A program made the position numbers and the translations under genes. A model generated the notes under the pieces. The model searched no databases. It worked only from the letters and a program-made list of their open reading frames with translations, and was not told where the DNA came from. This document shows positions 62,401 to 63,658 of a DNA stretch of 64,000 nt, piece by piece. The number at the start of each line of letters is the position of its first letter. The stretch's first letter is position 1. Source of the DNA: Diospyros lotus (taxonomy: Eukaryota; Streptophyta; Magnoliopsida; Ericales; Ebenaceae); contig NC_068351.1 in the NCBI RefSeq assembly GCF_014633365.1, forward strand, positions 12,096,907-12,160,906, read 5' to 3'.

Positions 62401-63658
62401 TTCAATTGTTCGATTATAGTTTTTGTGTGGGCAAAATATTGAAAAGTTTTGAAAATTTAAACAAAAATGGGTAACCAAATATAGTTTTCTATTTTGTTTA
62501 CAAAATTTTGAAAATGAAAATAAAAGCTGAAAATGGAAGTGCATCAAACGGGTCCTTGGTAAGACATCCACAAGCTCAATAAACTGTCTTAACATGTTTT
62601 GGCCACCAAATAGTTATTGAGATATTGGATATTTTCCTTTATATGTAATATTTTTATTATGGGTAAATTACTAAAAATTCCTGGCTTTCACATTGTTTTC
62701 AATTTAGGCTCAACTCCTAACTTTTCAATAGGGGCATCCGACTTACTATTTGTATCAATTATAGATTGTTGTCATTATTATTTACTGTTAGAGGTGACAG
62801 GCTATGTTAGATGACTTTGGTCGACAAGGTGGTGAAACCACACGGTTCTGGTTAACAGGTAAAGTTCATAAAATGCATTCAAGTTTGAGAAAATAATTAG
62901 ATGATTCAATGATAAAATGAAAATTCCCATCCTCAATTCTTTGATATTGTGCCTCTAATTTCGTAGTTATGGCAATGGTAGCAGCAAATATTTTTTTTGA
63001 CAATTTTTAATTTATTATGCCATTGTGAATATTCAGATAATGGGCTATCTTTCTGGGACCTCGCCTCACATAACGAGTGGAGCTGTGTCTATGCTTTCTG
63101 TACTTGTATACAATGATGCTCAAATTTGTGTTTTGGTACCTGATCTAGTCCCATCTGTTCTAGCTTTACTGCAAACTAAAGCTGTGGAAGTTATTAAAGT
63201 GAGTGTCCCTGATGCATTACCTGCATTCTTGGCTCTTTTTTCTTCCCTATAATGCTTATGCTGGTGCTGTTGCAAACTGGACAGAGTGTTTTGGGCTTTC
63301 TGAAAGTACTAGTGTCATGTCATCAAGCAAAGGACATACTGAATCTTCTGCCTGATATTTGCAGTGGAGTTCTGCCCTGGTCATTGGTCTCCCGCCATCA
63401 CTTCAGATCAAAGGCATGTGTAGCTTTGGATTAAAATATGCATAACTAAGTATTTCCTTTAGTTCATATATTTCAAAGTTTGCTTTCCTTAGGTGTTGAT
63501 TTTTGTTGTTTCATTTTGAAGGTTTTGTAAAACTCTGCATGTTTCATTTTGTACAGGTCAGTGTCATCCTGGAGATCATGATCCGGAAATGTGGTTCCTT
63601 GGCAGTTGAGTCAGTTACACCTGAAAAGCATAGGAATTTTGTGAAGAGCATTTTGCAG
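4131..63658 (+). CDS. RRP12: RRP12-like ribosome biogenesis protein, internal exons 1-14 (partial at both ends)
   Basis: Joined exons: 4131-4379, 10627-10718, 16331-16541, 30960-31141, 31290-31529, 32560-32741, 48493-48586, 48693-48749, 48831-48965, 55464-55532, 58087-58200, 63037-63198, 63285-63413, 63557-63658. They total 2018 nt, keep one frame and contain no stop. The translation follows the RRP12 family in order: a helical segment ending LFHKLG, then [79 protein letters not shown] and [13 protein letters not shown]. Family knowledge: RRP12 is a HEAT-repeat protein with a NUC173 domain that acts in the nucleolus and nucleus on pre-40S and pre-60S maturation and export. The first roughly 300-350 residues and the C-terminus lie outside the window. 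Thirteen introns range from 81 bp to 15.75 kb; twelve have GT-AG ends and one is GC-AG. All large introns are filled with transposons, yet the coding frame is intact, so the gene is probably functional. Confidence 0.93.
4340..4519 (+). repeat. 90-bp tandem duplication across an exon-intron boundary
   Basis: 4340-4429 and 4430-4519 are near-identical direct copies starting CATATTTTGGCAGTC. Each contains the exon 1 end AAACTTG followed by GTATGTTACTT. The second copy lies wholly in the intron, so the 5' splice site is duplicated 90 bp downstream. Reading through the first donor meets a TGA at 4394-4396, so use of the second donor would truncate the protein. Confidence 0.92.
4520..5083. other. 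Intronic AT-rich DNA, possible MITE remnant
   Basis: Starts GAGCTTGTTTGGTATTGATG near 4626 and contains short inverted GCTTTTAAGCAAAAGC stretches. Around 4965 it has AATCAAACAC, loosely an inverted partner. The ends are too divergent to name an element. Confidence 0.3.
5084..5444 (-). repeat. 3' LTR of the gypsy chromovirus
   Basis: Matches the LTR at 9429-9801 over its length (for example CTCGATCA-TAGAAGGCCCGAGAA). Its outer TGACA is preserved at 5084 in inverted form, but the inner end has drifted from TGACA to TGAAA. Confidence 0.85.
5511..5789 (-). pseudogene. gypsy integrase C-terminus with chromodomain
   Basis: Reads [20 protein letters not shown], the GPY-linked end, then [20 protein letters not shown] and [11 protein letters not shown], a chromodomain-like tail with the W-W pattern. 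Family knowledge: such chromodomains direct integration to certain chromatin. Confidence 0.82.
5846..6628 (-). pseudogene. gypsy integrase core
   Basis: An open stretch of 260 codons. The DDE triad is visible: Asp in [11 protein letters not shown], Asp in [13 protein letters not shown] and Glu in [13 protein letters not shown]. It is followed by [10 protein letters not shown]. It is the best preserved part of the element. Confidence 0.88.
6648..7130 (-). pseudogene. gypsy RNase H end and integrase zinc region
   Basis: Reads [20 protein letters not shown], the typical RNase H end, then [20 protein letters not shown], the His pair of the integrase HHCC finger. A frameshift near 6648 separates it from the Cys pair. 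Confidence 0.8.
7131..8067 (-). pseudogene. gypsy reverse transcriptase
   Basis: Contains [32 protein letters not shown] and, after a frameshift near 7790-7740, the catalytic FFDDILVY motif (7690-7665). The thumb and connection region reads [18 protein letters not shown] and [15 protein letters not shown]. Both catalytic Asp of the DD box are kept, but the frame is broken. Confidence 0.88.
8113..8760 (-). pseudogene. gypsy retropepsin-like protease region
   Basis: The minus-strand segment 8760-8530 reads [18 protein letters not shown], where the usual protease motif would be L(I/V)DSGAT. It then gives [12 protein letters not shown], the conserved end of chromovirus protease, across a stop at 8529. 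The linker before RT follows to 8113. Confidence 0.7.
8896..9372 (-). CDS. gypsy gag N-terminal ORF (158 codons)
   Basis: Begins [16 protein letters not shown] and is rich in Met, Gln and Glu ([28 protein letters not shown]). This is a coiled-coil-like gag N-terminus of the MESQLQQ type. The frame ends before the core gag domain, so it is a remnant. The related non-autonomous elements at 20211 and 52481 share this pattern. Confidence 0.65.
   Translation of the reverse strand: MADGMRMKQMESQLQQVTTVMAEKQTRPGTLKSFVRTGVDTRIDQAMERWWEENREQRALMREQMMAQMPQFMRMFASQQPVRLSPEFPPRERSDPILPEMGMEHRPIGTSKFEFEPKMMGENIRERRLELKLIVTSQLSLCRNWRFHFLRGRIRDGE
9429..9801 (-). repeat. 5' LTR of the gypsy chromovirus
   Basis: It has TGTCATGTAC...CTGACA ends (minus strand) and is followed inward by TTT and TGGTATCAGAGC. 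Confidence 0.85.
9802..10626. other. RRP12 intron 1, distal part
   Basis: AT-rich unique-looking sequence with a CACAACACAAC run at its start and the acceptor tract of exon 2 at its end. No ORF, element or RNA gene is seen. Confidence 0.6.
10627..10718 (+). CDS. RRP12: RRP12 exon 2 of the window
   Basis: The acceptor is GGCTTGCAG and the donor GTAAGT. The exon starts with GT, which completes the Gly codon split at the end of exon 1 (phase match), and encodes [17 protein letters not shown] through SNTEH. It aligns with the segment that follows KLG in RRP12 proteins. Confidence 0.92.
10719..11343. other. RRP12 intron 2, proximal part
   Basis: AT-rich intron. Nothing recognisable. Confidence 0.6.
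12241..12623 (-). mobile_element. 5'-truncated LINE (RTE-type tail) inside the PIF element
   Basis: Read on the minus strand it ends CATGTAGCCAACCCC, ACATAGTGGGATAA and a (TTG)n tail, the classic 3' end of plant RTE-type LINEs. A perfect 15-bp target duplication, CTTGTCTGTGGCCCT, lies at 12226-12240 and 12624-12638. The 5' end is truncated and carries a copy of nearby target sequence (see findings). Confidence 0.85.
12741..12950 (-). pseudogene. Myb/SANT-like (PIF-associated) protein fragment
   Basis: The minus strand reads [31 protein letters not shown] and VDKLDAG. It matches the NKPFPYY-DL--IFGKDRATG pattern of plant Myb_DNA-bind_3 proteins and PIF ORF1 products. It is followed by an acidic stretch and a stop. 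No start or upstream Myb helices are recognisable. Confidence 0.6.
13876..14359. mobile_element. Tourist-like MITE (484 bp)
   Basis: TAA lies on both sides (13873-13875, shared with the PIF element, and 14360-14362). The ends are GGGTGTGTTTGAGAGAGG and, inverted, GGCCATGATTGGGAGAAA. Inverted similarity continues inward (GGAATGTAAT-AGATGAAATGA against GGAATGTAATGATATGAAAATGA). No coding capacity. Confidence 0.72.
14363..16330. other. RRP12 intron 2, distal part
   Basis: AT-rich. Contains a long G-run at 14572-14588, a C-run then A-run at 15976-16003, and TA microsatellite near 15016-15027. No gene or element is recognised. Ends with the exon 3 acceptor. Confidence 0.55.
16331..16541 (+). CDS. 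RRP12: RRP12 exon 3 of the window
   Basis: The acceptor is AAATCTGCAG and the donor GTATCA. It encodes [18 protein letters not shown], then [20 protein letters not shown] and ESFEHGHAS, and ends on one base of a split codon. The [10 protein letters not shown] stretch and the NVWL-P-L motif are characteristic of the family. Confidence 0.93.
16542..18387. other. RRP12 intron 3, proximal part
   Basis: AT-rich intron with a (TA)n microsatellite at about 17436-17458. Nothing else recognised. Confidence 0.6.
18388..18801 (+). repeat. 5' LTR of the non-autonomous element
   Basis: TGTCATGACC...TGACA ends with the primer site just inside. It contains TTGCCTATAAAATGG, a TATA-like promoter, at about 18510-18524 and a CT-rich R/U5 region. 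Confidence 0.78.
20211..20537 (+). CDS. gag-like ORF of the non-autonomous element (108 codons)
   Basis: Reads [20 protein letters not shown], then a charged helical region ([15 protein letters not shown]) and [20 protein letters not shown]. The helix-rich layout and MESQLQQ and FREQ...M motifs recall the N-terminus of the local gypsy gag (8896-9372). No RT, protease or zinc knuckle follows. The homologous ORF at 52382-53440 is longer. The function is inferred only from the resemblance. Confidence 0.55.
   Translation: MSTMGSSVHMEQLESQLQQKNTVFLVGFNINREEFGHNHETWEKKLDNKFSQMREETSNVIHKTCEEIGHMFREQLQEFAMMLSKGYHLSIPAEFFDKLRRDASGDYC
20706..22245 (+). mobile_element. copia fragment: short 5' LTR plus gag
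   Basis: A 146-bp LTR (20706-20851, TGTTAGAATT...CTCACA) abuts TGGTATCAGAGC at 20852-20863. A short leader and a copia gag follow. The element breaks off at about 22245, before protease. It lies directly after the truncated element at 18388-20705. Confidence 0.75.
21258..22245 (+). pseudogene. copia gag, broken
   Basis: Starts [20 protein letters not shown] (typical copia gag start with N-L-W), then [17 protein letters not shown] and [16 protein letters not shown]. Several stops and frameshifts occur. The tail ([10 protein letters not shown]) fits the gag-protease linker. Confidence 0.75.
22250..23243. repeat. Unidentified repetitive DNA, left part
   Basis: Contains GTGAACCACAAGGCTCAGCA, a type of sequence seen in large gypsy LTRs, and a (TA)n run at 22861-22878. 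It is interrupted at 23243 by the copia element. Its continuation resumes at 28624. Confidence 0.35.
23244..23437 (-). repeat. 3' LTR of the copia element
   Basis: TGTAGAAATAG...GTTTAGA on the minus strand. It differs from the other LTR mainly by a 10-bp tandem repetition of CATAGAATAT. Confidence 0.9.
23445..24887 (-). CDS. copia reverse transcriptase / RNase H (480 codons)
   Basis: An intact frame. It starts in the RT fingers ([20 protein letters not shown]), with [17 protein letters not shown] and the catalytic YVDDI box ([14 protein letters not shown]). RNase H follows with [10 protein letters not shown] (first Asp), [10 protein letters not shown] (Glu), YCDNKAAI (Asp) and [17 protein letters not shown]. 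It ends at the tail [17 protein letters not shown] just before the polypurine tract. The N-terminal Met is internal to the original polyprotein. Confidence 0.9.
   Translation of the reverse strand: MNKPKGKTTVHCKWVFTIKCKADGSIERYKTRLVAKGFTQTYGIDYQETFAPVAKINSIRILLSLAVNLDWPLHQFDVKNAFLNGELEEEVFMDLPPRFEKSLGTNKVCRLKKSFYSLKQSPRAWFERFGKAVKSYGYIQSQANHTLFFKHADDGKKAILIVYVDDIKMTSDDKGEIEELKRRLAHEFEIKDLGPLKYFLGMEFARSKEGIFVNQRKYILDLLNETGMLGCKVVETLIKPNLKLQSAKAKNVVEREKYQRLVGRLIYLSHTRPDIAFAVSVVSQFMHSPGLQHFETTYRILRYLKGTPGKGLPFRKRGHLYVEAYTDADWAGSITDRRSTSGYCTFVGDNLVTWRSKKQNVVARSNAEAEFRAIAHGICEVMWIKRLLSDLRVSISLPAKVYCDNKAAISIAHNPVLHDRTKHVEVDKHFIKEKIDNGVICMPYIPTIDQVTDILTKGVHRTQFENLVSKLAMKDIFKPA
24894..25901 (-). pseudogene. 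copia integrase C-terminal part and linker
   Basis: 335 codons: [30 protein letters not shown], then a Ser-rich linker and [20 protein letters not shown]. It is in frame with the RT ORF and separated from it by a single TGA. Confidence 0.85.
26089..26780 (-). pseudogene. copia protease and start of integrase
   Basis: Protease: [13 protein letters not shown] at about 26735-26697, then [14 protein letters not shown]. The integrase HHCC-type region ([14 protein letters not shown]) and core start ([12 protein letters not shown]) follow at 26274-26089. Stops and frameshifts lie between 26409 and 26274 and again near 26089-25901. Confidence 0.85.
26940..27645 (-). pseudogene. copia gag with zinc knuckle
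   Basis: Contains [19 protein letters not shown] and [17 protein letters not shown], the gag helical core, then after frame changes [14 protein letters not shown], a CX2CX4HX4C zinc knuckle, at about 26984-26943. Confidence 0.8.
28440..28623 (-). repeat. 5' LTR of the copia element
   Basis: 184 bp; the inner end directly adjoins the TGGTATCAGAGC primer site. A TATAAAGAGAA promoter-like stretch lies near 28502-28514 on the minus strand. Confidence 0.9.
28624..29340. repeat. Cluster of ATTCGGATG / ATCCGGATG motifs with a 196-bp duplication
   Basis: At least ten close variants of AT(T/C)CGGATG are scattered at irregular 20-50-bp spacing, densest at 28648-28865. Within it, 28883-29078 and 29079-29270 are diverged direct copies (GATGATTCAAGAT-ATATGGAAAG, TTTTGAGTTTT-AGAGATTC). 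It is probably part of the same repetitive unit as 22250-23243, into which the copia inserted. Confidence 0.6.
29432..29666. repeat. TA and GA microsatellites
   Basis: (TA)n at about 29442-29468, further TA, TG and GAGA runs at 29590-29655. Confidence 0.85.
29667..29957 (+). repeat. LTR fragment of the 18388-type non-autonomous element
   Basis: Matches 18500-18785 closely (CAGTCAGATTTGCCTATAAA, GGGGATTATTATGTGAAATG, TTATTGGTCTTAATTCACT). It lacks about the first 110 bp and the last 16 bp of the LTR. It is either a separate truncated copy or the displaced 3' LTR of the element starting at 18388. Confidence 0.75.
29958..30959. other. RRP12 intron 3, distal part
   Basis: AT-rich intron with a T-run at 30829-30842. 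No gene or element recognised. Ends with the exon 4 acceptor. Confidence 0.6.
30960..31141 (+). CDS. RRP12: RRP12 exon 4 of the window
   Basis: The acceptor is TCTTTTCCAG and the donor GTAGGC. Its first two bases complete a Val codon with the last base of exon 3, across a 14.4-kb intron. It encodes [32 protein letters not shown] and ENIAIALQ, ending in phase 0. Confidence 0.93.
31290..31529 (+). CDS. RRP12: RRP12 exon 5 of the window
   Basis: Eighty whole codons lie between CTCGGCAG and GTTTCA. It encodes [15 protein letters not shown], a polar low-complexity stretch, then [20 protein letters not shown] and PPEKRACLK. The intron before it is only 148 bp. Confidence 0.92.
31530..32559. other. 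RRP12 intron 5
   Basis: AT-rich intron with a G-rich run at 31671-31690 and a short TATATATG run. No element recognised. Confidence 0.6.
32560..32741 (+). CDS. RRP12: RRP12 exon 6 of the window
   Basis: The acceptor is TTAATTTCAG and the donor GTTATG. It encodes [32 protein letters not shown] and a polar tail ending KDAN plus two bases of an Arg codon. It is followed by the largest intron of the window, 15.75 kb. Confidence 0.9.
33237..33423 (+). repeat. Left arm of a split foldback element
   Basis: Starts TTAAGGGCAAATTGACC and contains two diverged sub-repeats (AAATTGACC-TACACCC...TTTGGCC). It is an inverted match of 42600-42786, which ends GGTCAATTTACCTTTAA. A Cassandra-type LTR starts directly at 33424. 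32742-33236 is plain intron. Confidence 0.75.
33424..33649 (+). repeat. Cassandra-type LTR with 5S rRNA-like core
   Basis: 226 bp, TGTAATACTCC...GATGTTACA. It contains GTTAAGC at 33534-33540 and GGATGGGTGACC at 33564-33575, the 5S rRNA internal control region motifs in 5S order and followed by GGGAAGTTC. That is the hallmark of Cassandra TRIM LTRs. It is followed by GG and TGGTATCAGAGC (33652-33663), as in the two Cassandra copies of this window. Confidence 0.85.
33785..34617 (+). pseudogene. gypsy gag downstream of a Cassandra-type LTR
   Basis: Reads [30 protein letters not shown], then [55 protein letters not shown] and [16 protein letters not shown]. This is a gypsy Retrotrans_gag domain of the Tekay/Del type. 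Many CGA to TGA and CAG to TAG changes create stops. It breaks off at about 34617, before the zinc knuckle. Its leader (33664-33784) follows the primer site of the Cassandra-type LTR. Confidence 0.82.
34621..36940 (-). repeat. Probable large gypsy LTR, minus orientation
   Basis: No coding signal. Read on the minus strand there is a TATAAATAGAGGGCG promoter-like site near 35622-35636 followed by a GC-richer transcribed-type region. Possible ends are TGTAACTTTCC at 34621 and TTATAACA at 36940. A C-run occurs at 35877-35890. No second LTR was found, so boundaries and class are tentative. Confidence 0.35.
37021..37657 (-). mobile_element. Cassandra TRIM retrotransposon (637 bp)
   Basis: Two 225-bp LTRs (37021-37245 and 37433-37657) flank an internal region of 187 bp without coding capacity. 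Minus orientation: primer site TGGTATCAAAGC at 37419-37430 and polypurine tract CTCAAGGGGGAAG next to 37245. Each LTR carries the 5S rRNA-like core (GGATGGGTGACC at 37094-37105, GTTAAGCGTGTTTGAGC at 37119-37135, both read on the minus strand). Family knowledge: Cassandra elements carry a 5S-like Pol III promoter and depend on other elements to move. Confidence 0.92.
37658..39790 (+). repeat. Probable gypsy LTR debris, plus orientation
   Basis: Non-coding. Contains GGAGTTTACTTGCTGAGTTT and AGCTCACCCC near 39270-39300, a stretch typical of large Tekay/Del-type gypsy LTRs, and GGGACCGGCACACCCGACC near 39012. It ends at a junction with copia pol near 39795. The exact ends are not resolved. Confidence 0.4.
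39805..40929 (+). pseudogene. copia RT / RNase H fragment
   Basis: The [11 protein letters not shown] catalytic box is at about 39976. RNase H shows [31 protein letters not shown] and [17 protein letters not shown], ending [14 protein letters not shown]. In-frame stops occur at about 39904, 40177 and 40369. Confidence 0.88.
40937..41229 (+). repeat. copia 3' LTR (293 bp)
   Basis: TG...CA ends; the left end directly follows the polypurine tract. It contains two AAGTAATCTAGTCCTA-type sub-repeats near 41097-41140. Confidence 0.82.
41230..41818. other. Unclassified, probably transposon-derived
   Basis: No coding signal. Phrases such as GAGTGAGCTTCGGCTTG and repeated short TACTTGAG/TACTTAT stretches suggest gypsy LTR or UTR debris, but no ends can be set. 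Confidence 0.3.
41819..42508 (-). mobile_element. Cassandra TRIM with an extra partial LTR
   Basis: Complete copy: LTRs 41876-42091 and 42283-42508, internal region of 191 bp with primer site at 42269-42280 and polypurine tract CTTAAAGGGGGGAGG next to 42091. Left of it, 41821-41872 is a third, truncated LTR in the same orientation, only 3 bp (ACC) from the next LTR. This leaves a tandem array with a deleted internal region. The 5S-like GGATGGGTGAC core is present in 41876-42091 and mutated (CGATAGGTGACC) in 42283-42508. Confidence 0.9.
42509..42786 (-). repeat. Right arm of the split foldback element
   Basis: Inverted match of 33237-33423, with about 90 extra bp at the inner side (TACCTCTTGAATTTT...). 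Ends GGTCAATTTACCTTTAA. Together the arms would make a MITE-like foldback of about 465 bp. Confidence 0.72.
43180..45550 (-). pseudogene. copia gag to integrase, heavily decayed
   Basis: gag: [19 protein letters not shown] at 45470-45410. Integrase: CAACSQGKL near 44300, [40 protein letters not shown] (the D-N-E region of the catalytic core) at 44240-44010. C-terminal: [19 protein letters not shown] at 43350. Multiple stops and frameshifts. Confidence 0.8.
45700..47110. repeat. Diverged ~100-bp tandem repeats in the copia leader
   Basis: About a dozen units share AGTTCTTC-GGAACTATTAG, AATCAA-CAGTT, GAACTGATTAGGATTAATCTTCAGGATTA and AACATATAATAATA blocks, with period near 100 bp. Two units (46880-46990 and 46970-47080) are nearly identical over about 90 bp. 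The array is split at 45934 by a solo LTR. Confidence 0.8.
45934..46252 (+). repeat. Solo LTR (319 bp) with perfect target duplication
   Basis: Ends TGTTAGGCCTCC...TCTCATCA, flanked by AGTTC at 45929-45933 and 46253-46257. It contains a TATAAAAGG promoter at 46066-46074 and is GC-richer than its surroundings. There is no internal region, so LTR-LTR recombination removed it. No other copy of this family is in the window. Confidence 0.88.
47190..47410 (-). repeat. 5' LTR of the degenerate copia (221 bp)
   Basis: TGTTGAGAATAATTATC...TTTTACA on the minus strand. It is followed inward by ATGCGTTATCAACAC, a primer-site type distinct from TGGTATCAGAGC and seen in another group of plant copia elements. 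Confidence 0.65.
47411..48492. other. RRP12 intron 6, distal part
   Basis: Very AT-rich, many short TATATA runs. No gene or element recognised. Ends with the exon 7 acceptor. Confidence 0.55.
48493..48586 (+). CDS. RRP12: RRP12 exon 7 of the window
   Basis: The acceptor is TGATACAG and the donor GTATAT. The first G completes AGG (Arg) with exon 6. It encodes [19 protein letters not shown] and FDLVKQTLQ, one HEAT-like helical pair. Confidence 0.9.
48693..48749 (+). CDS. RRP12: RRP12 exon 8 of the window (57 bp)
   Basis: Nineteen whole codons encode [19 protein letters not shown], bounded by GTATTTAG and GTTTGT. It is too short to be seen as a stand-alone ORF and is supported by phase and by its position in the RRP12 order. 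Confidence 0.88.
48831..48965 (+). CDS. RRP12: RRP12 exon 9 of the window
   Basis: Forty-five codons lie between GGTGCAG and GTTAAT, encoding [20 protein letters not shown] and [14 protein letters not shown]. The intron before it is 81 bp, the shortest in the window. Confidence 0.92.
48966..49606. other. RRP12 intron 9, proximal part
   Basis: Plain AT-rich intron with no recognised feature. Confidence 0.6.
49607..49965. mobile_element. Foldback MITE (359 bp) with 54-bp inverted ends
   Basis: The left arm 49607-49660 (AACAAAATACTACAGCTTCC...TTCTTCCACC) is an inverted match of 49912-49965 with only a few mismatches. The loop contains palindromic GC-richer stretches (GCAAGGCAGTGCACTTTGC). No clear target duplication was found. 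Confidence 0.78.
49987..50169 (+). mobile_element. 5'-truncated LINE, RTE type (183 bp)
   Basis: Encodes the LINE ORF end ([34 protein letters not shown] then TAG), the 3' UTR AGTGGGATAAAGGCTGATA and a short TTG tail. A perfect 14-bp target duplication TTAAAAATTCATCT lies at 49973-49986 and 50170-50183. It inserted beside the foldback MITE. Confidence 0.88.
50337..50500. repeat. 48-bp minisatellite, about 3.4 copies
   Basis: ACATTGTGGAG-GAGAA starts at 50341, 50389, 50437 and 50483 (periods 48, 48, 46). As 48 is a multiple of three, a minus-strand frame repeats [11 protein letters not shown], which is incidental. Confidence 0.88.
50501..51072. other. RRP12 intron 9, between minisatellite and LTR element
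   Basis: AT-rich. Nothing recognisable except some LTR-like phrases (CTATTTATAAAGCC near 50788). Confidence 0.45.
51073..51422 (+). repeat. 5' LTR of the non-autonomous element
   Basis: TGTCACGACCC...GGTCATGACA. TATA-like CCTATAAAAGG at about 51189-51199. CT-rich U5. Confidence 0.92.
52382..53845 (+). CDS. gag-like protein of the non-autonomous element, two in-frame TGA codons
   Basis: One frame runs for about 487 codons, interrupted only by TGA at 53438-53440 and 53561-53563; the first 352-codon part is open. A likely start is the Met at 52481 ([18 protein letters not shown]), matching the start of the sister ORF at 20211. Residues 30-120 hold four degenerate repeats of [10 protein letters not shown] type. 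Then come [20 protein letters not shown] and [18 protein letters not shown], shared with the sister. The rest is acidic and Glu/Lys-rich; the end is basic ([14 protein letters not shown]). No zinc knuckle, protease or polymerase is seen. Likely a gag-derived structural protein supplied in trans or cis, by inference. Confidence 0.7.
53933..54282 (+). repeat. 3' LTR of the non-autonomous element
   Basis: TGTCATGACCC...GGTCATGACA; matches the 5' LTR along its length and directly follows the polypurine tract. Confidence 0.92.
54288..55463. other. RRP12 intron 9, distal part, with a 114-bp direct repeat
   Basis: 54379-54600 holds two diverged copies of a 114-bp unit (CCATGCCTTGTTT-AATGAAG, CCTCTTGCCAAGAAAA, TTGAATACTTGG). 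The rest is AT-rich with no recognised feature. Ends with the exon 10 acceptor. Confidence 0.7.
55464..55532 (+). CDS. RRP12: RRP12 exon 10 of the window (69 bp)
   Basis: Twenty-three codons between TTTCTGCAG and GTAAGA encode [20 protein letters not shown] then IKD. The NEIIL-KD pattern is the expected continuation after exon 9 in the family. Confidence 0.88.
55533..57049. other. RRP12 intron 10, proximal part, with a LINE-tail relic
   Basis: 56341-56376 reads, on the minus strand, TGGAATAAGGCCTGGTATGT followed by TGTTTTGTAG, a decayed copy of the RTE-type LINE 3' end. A CT microsatellite lies at 55888-55904. Nothing else recognised. Confidence 0.5.
57050..57328 (+). mobile_element. LINE 3' fragment (RTE type), decayed
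   Basis: Shares ATATCAATTATCTTCATTCA, CATCTCATG-AACTT and GAAGATGGTGTT with the minus strand of the LINE at 12241-12623. It ends GGTTAGAATAAGGC followed by GTTGATGATGATGATGA, the TTG/TTGATG-type tail of plant RTE elements. Target duplication not resolved. Confidence 0.6.
57329..58086. other. RRP12 intron 10, distal part
   Basis: Plain AT-rich intron ending at the exon 11 acceptor. Confidence 0.6.
58087..58200 (+). CDS. RRP12: RRP12 exon 11 of the window
   Basis: Thirty-eight codons between AATTCCAG and GTAGGT encode [20 protein letters not shown] and [11 protein letters not shown]. Confidence 0.9.
58438..59152. mobile_element. MULE-like foldback element (about 0.7 kb)
   Basis: The left end AGTGTTTTTAAAGGCTCTAAG and the right end, inverted, CAGTGTTGTTAAAAGAAGGCTTAAG are similar. 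Inverted similarity continues inward (CTTAAGC, CCTAGGACTTAAGC against AGTCCTAGAGGCG). The flanks ACATGGATA and ATATGGATG match at 7 of 9 bases, as expected for a decayed 9-bp Mutator-type duplication. No transposase. Confidence 0.55.
59153..60093. other. RRP12 intron 11, middle part
   Basis: AT-rich intron. No gene or element recognised up to the copia junction near 60120. Confidence 0.55.
60120..62150 (+). pseudogene. copia integrase end, RT and RNase H, broken
   Basis: Linker [20 protein letters not shown] start [40 protein letters not shown], a TGA at 60860, [36 protein letters not shown]. The catalytic box reads [11 protein letters not shown], with Asn for the first Asp, which would inactivate RT. 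The rest of RT and RNase H ([28 protein letters not shown]) follow with more stops. 61055-61717 is the longest open part (220 codons). Confidence 0.88.
60120..62420 (+). mobile_element. copia element, 3' half with 3' LTR
   Basis: Begins in the integrase C-terminal region ([20 protein letters not shown]), continues through the linker, RT and RNase H, then the polypurine tract ATTAAGAGGGAG (62207-62218) and an LTR starting TGTAGGAAATGG at 62219. The LTR end is not resolved and is put near 62420. The 5' half is missing. Confidence 0.85.
62421..63036. other. RRP12 intron 11, distal part
   Basis: AT-rich. A TTTTGAAAAT-rich stretch ending GTGCATCAAACGGGTCCTTGG (62541-62560) may be the end of a MITE, but no partner end is seen. 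Ends with the exon 12 acceptor. Confidence 0.45.
63037..63198 (+). CDS. RRP12: RRP12 exon 12 of the window
   Basis: Fifty-four codons between ATATTCAG and GTGAGT encode [32 protein letters not shown] and AVEVIK. The G-L-G-TPHM/I-S-A pattern is among the best conserved parts of RRP12. Confidence 0.93.
63285..63413 (+). CDS. RRP12: RRP12 exon 13 of the window
   Basis: Forty-three codons encode [31 protein letters not shown] and RHHFRSK. The acceptor is CTGGACAG. The donor is the non-canonical AAAG/GCATGT, and both the frame and the next exon require the junction after 63413. Confidence 0.9.
63557..63658 (+). CDS. RRP12: RRP12 exon 14 of the window
   Basis: Thirty-four codons between TTGTACAG and GTCTCT encode [28 protein letters not shown] and VKSILQ. 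The ORF continues in exons beyond the window. A CT-rich and CA-rich run directly follows the donor. Confidence 0.92.

Noticed and set aside
63252..63434. Separate 60-codon ORF start
   Set aside because: It is RRP12 exon 13 read with intron sequence before it; the splice acceptor at 63284 and phase decide the exon.
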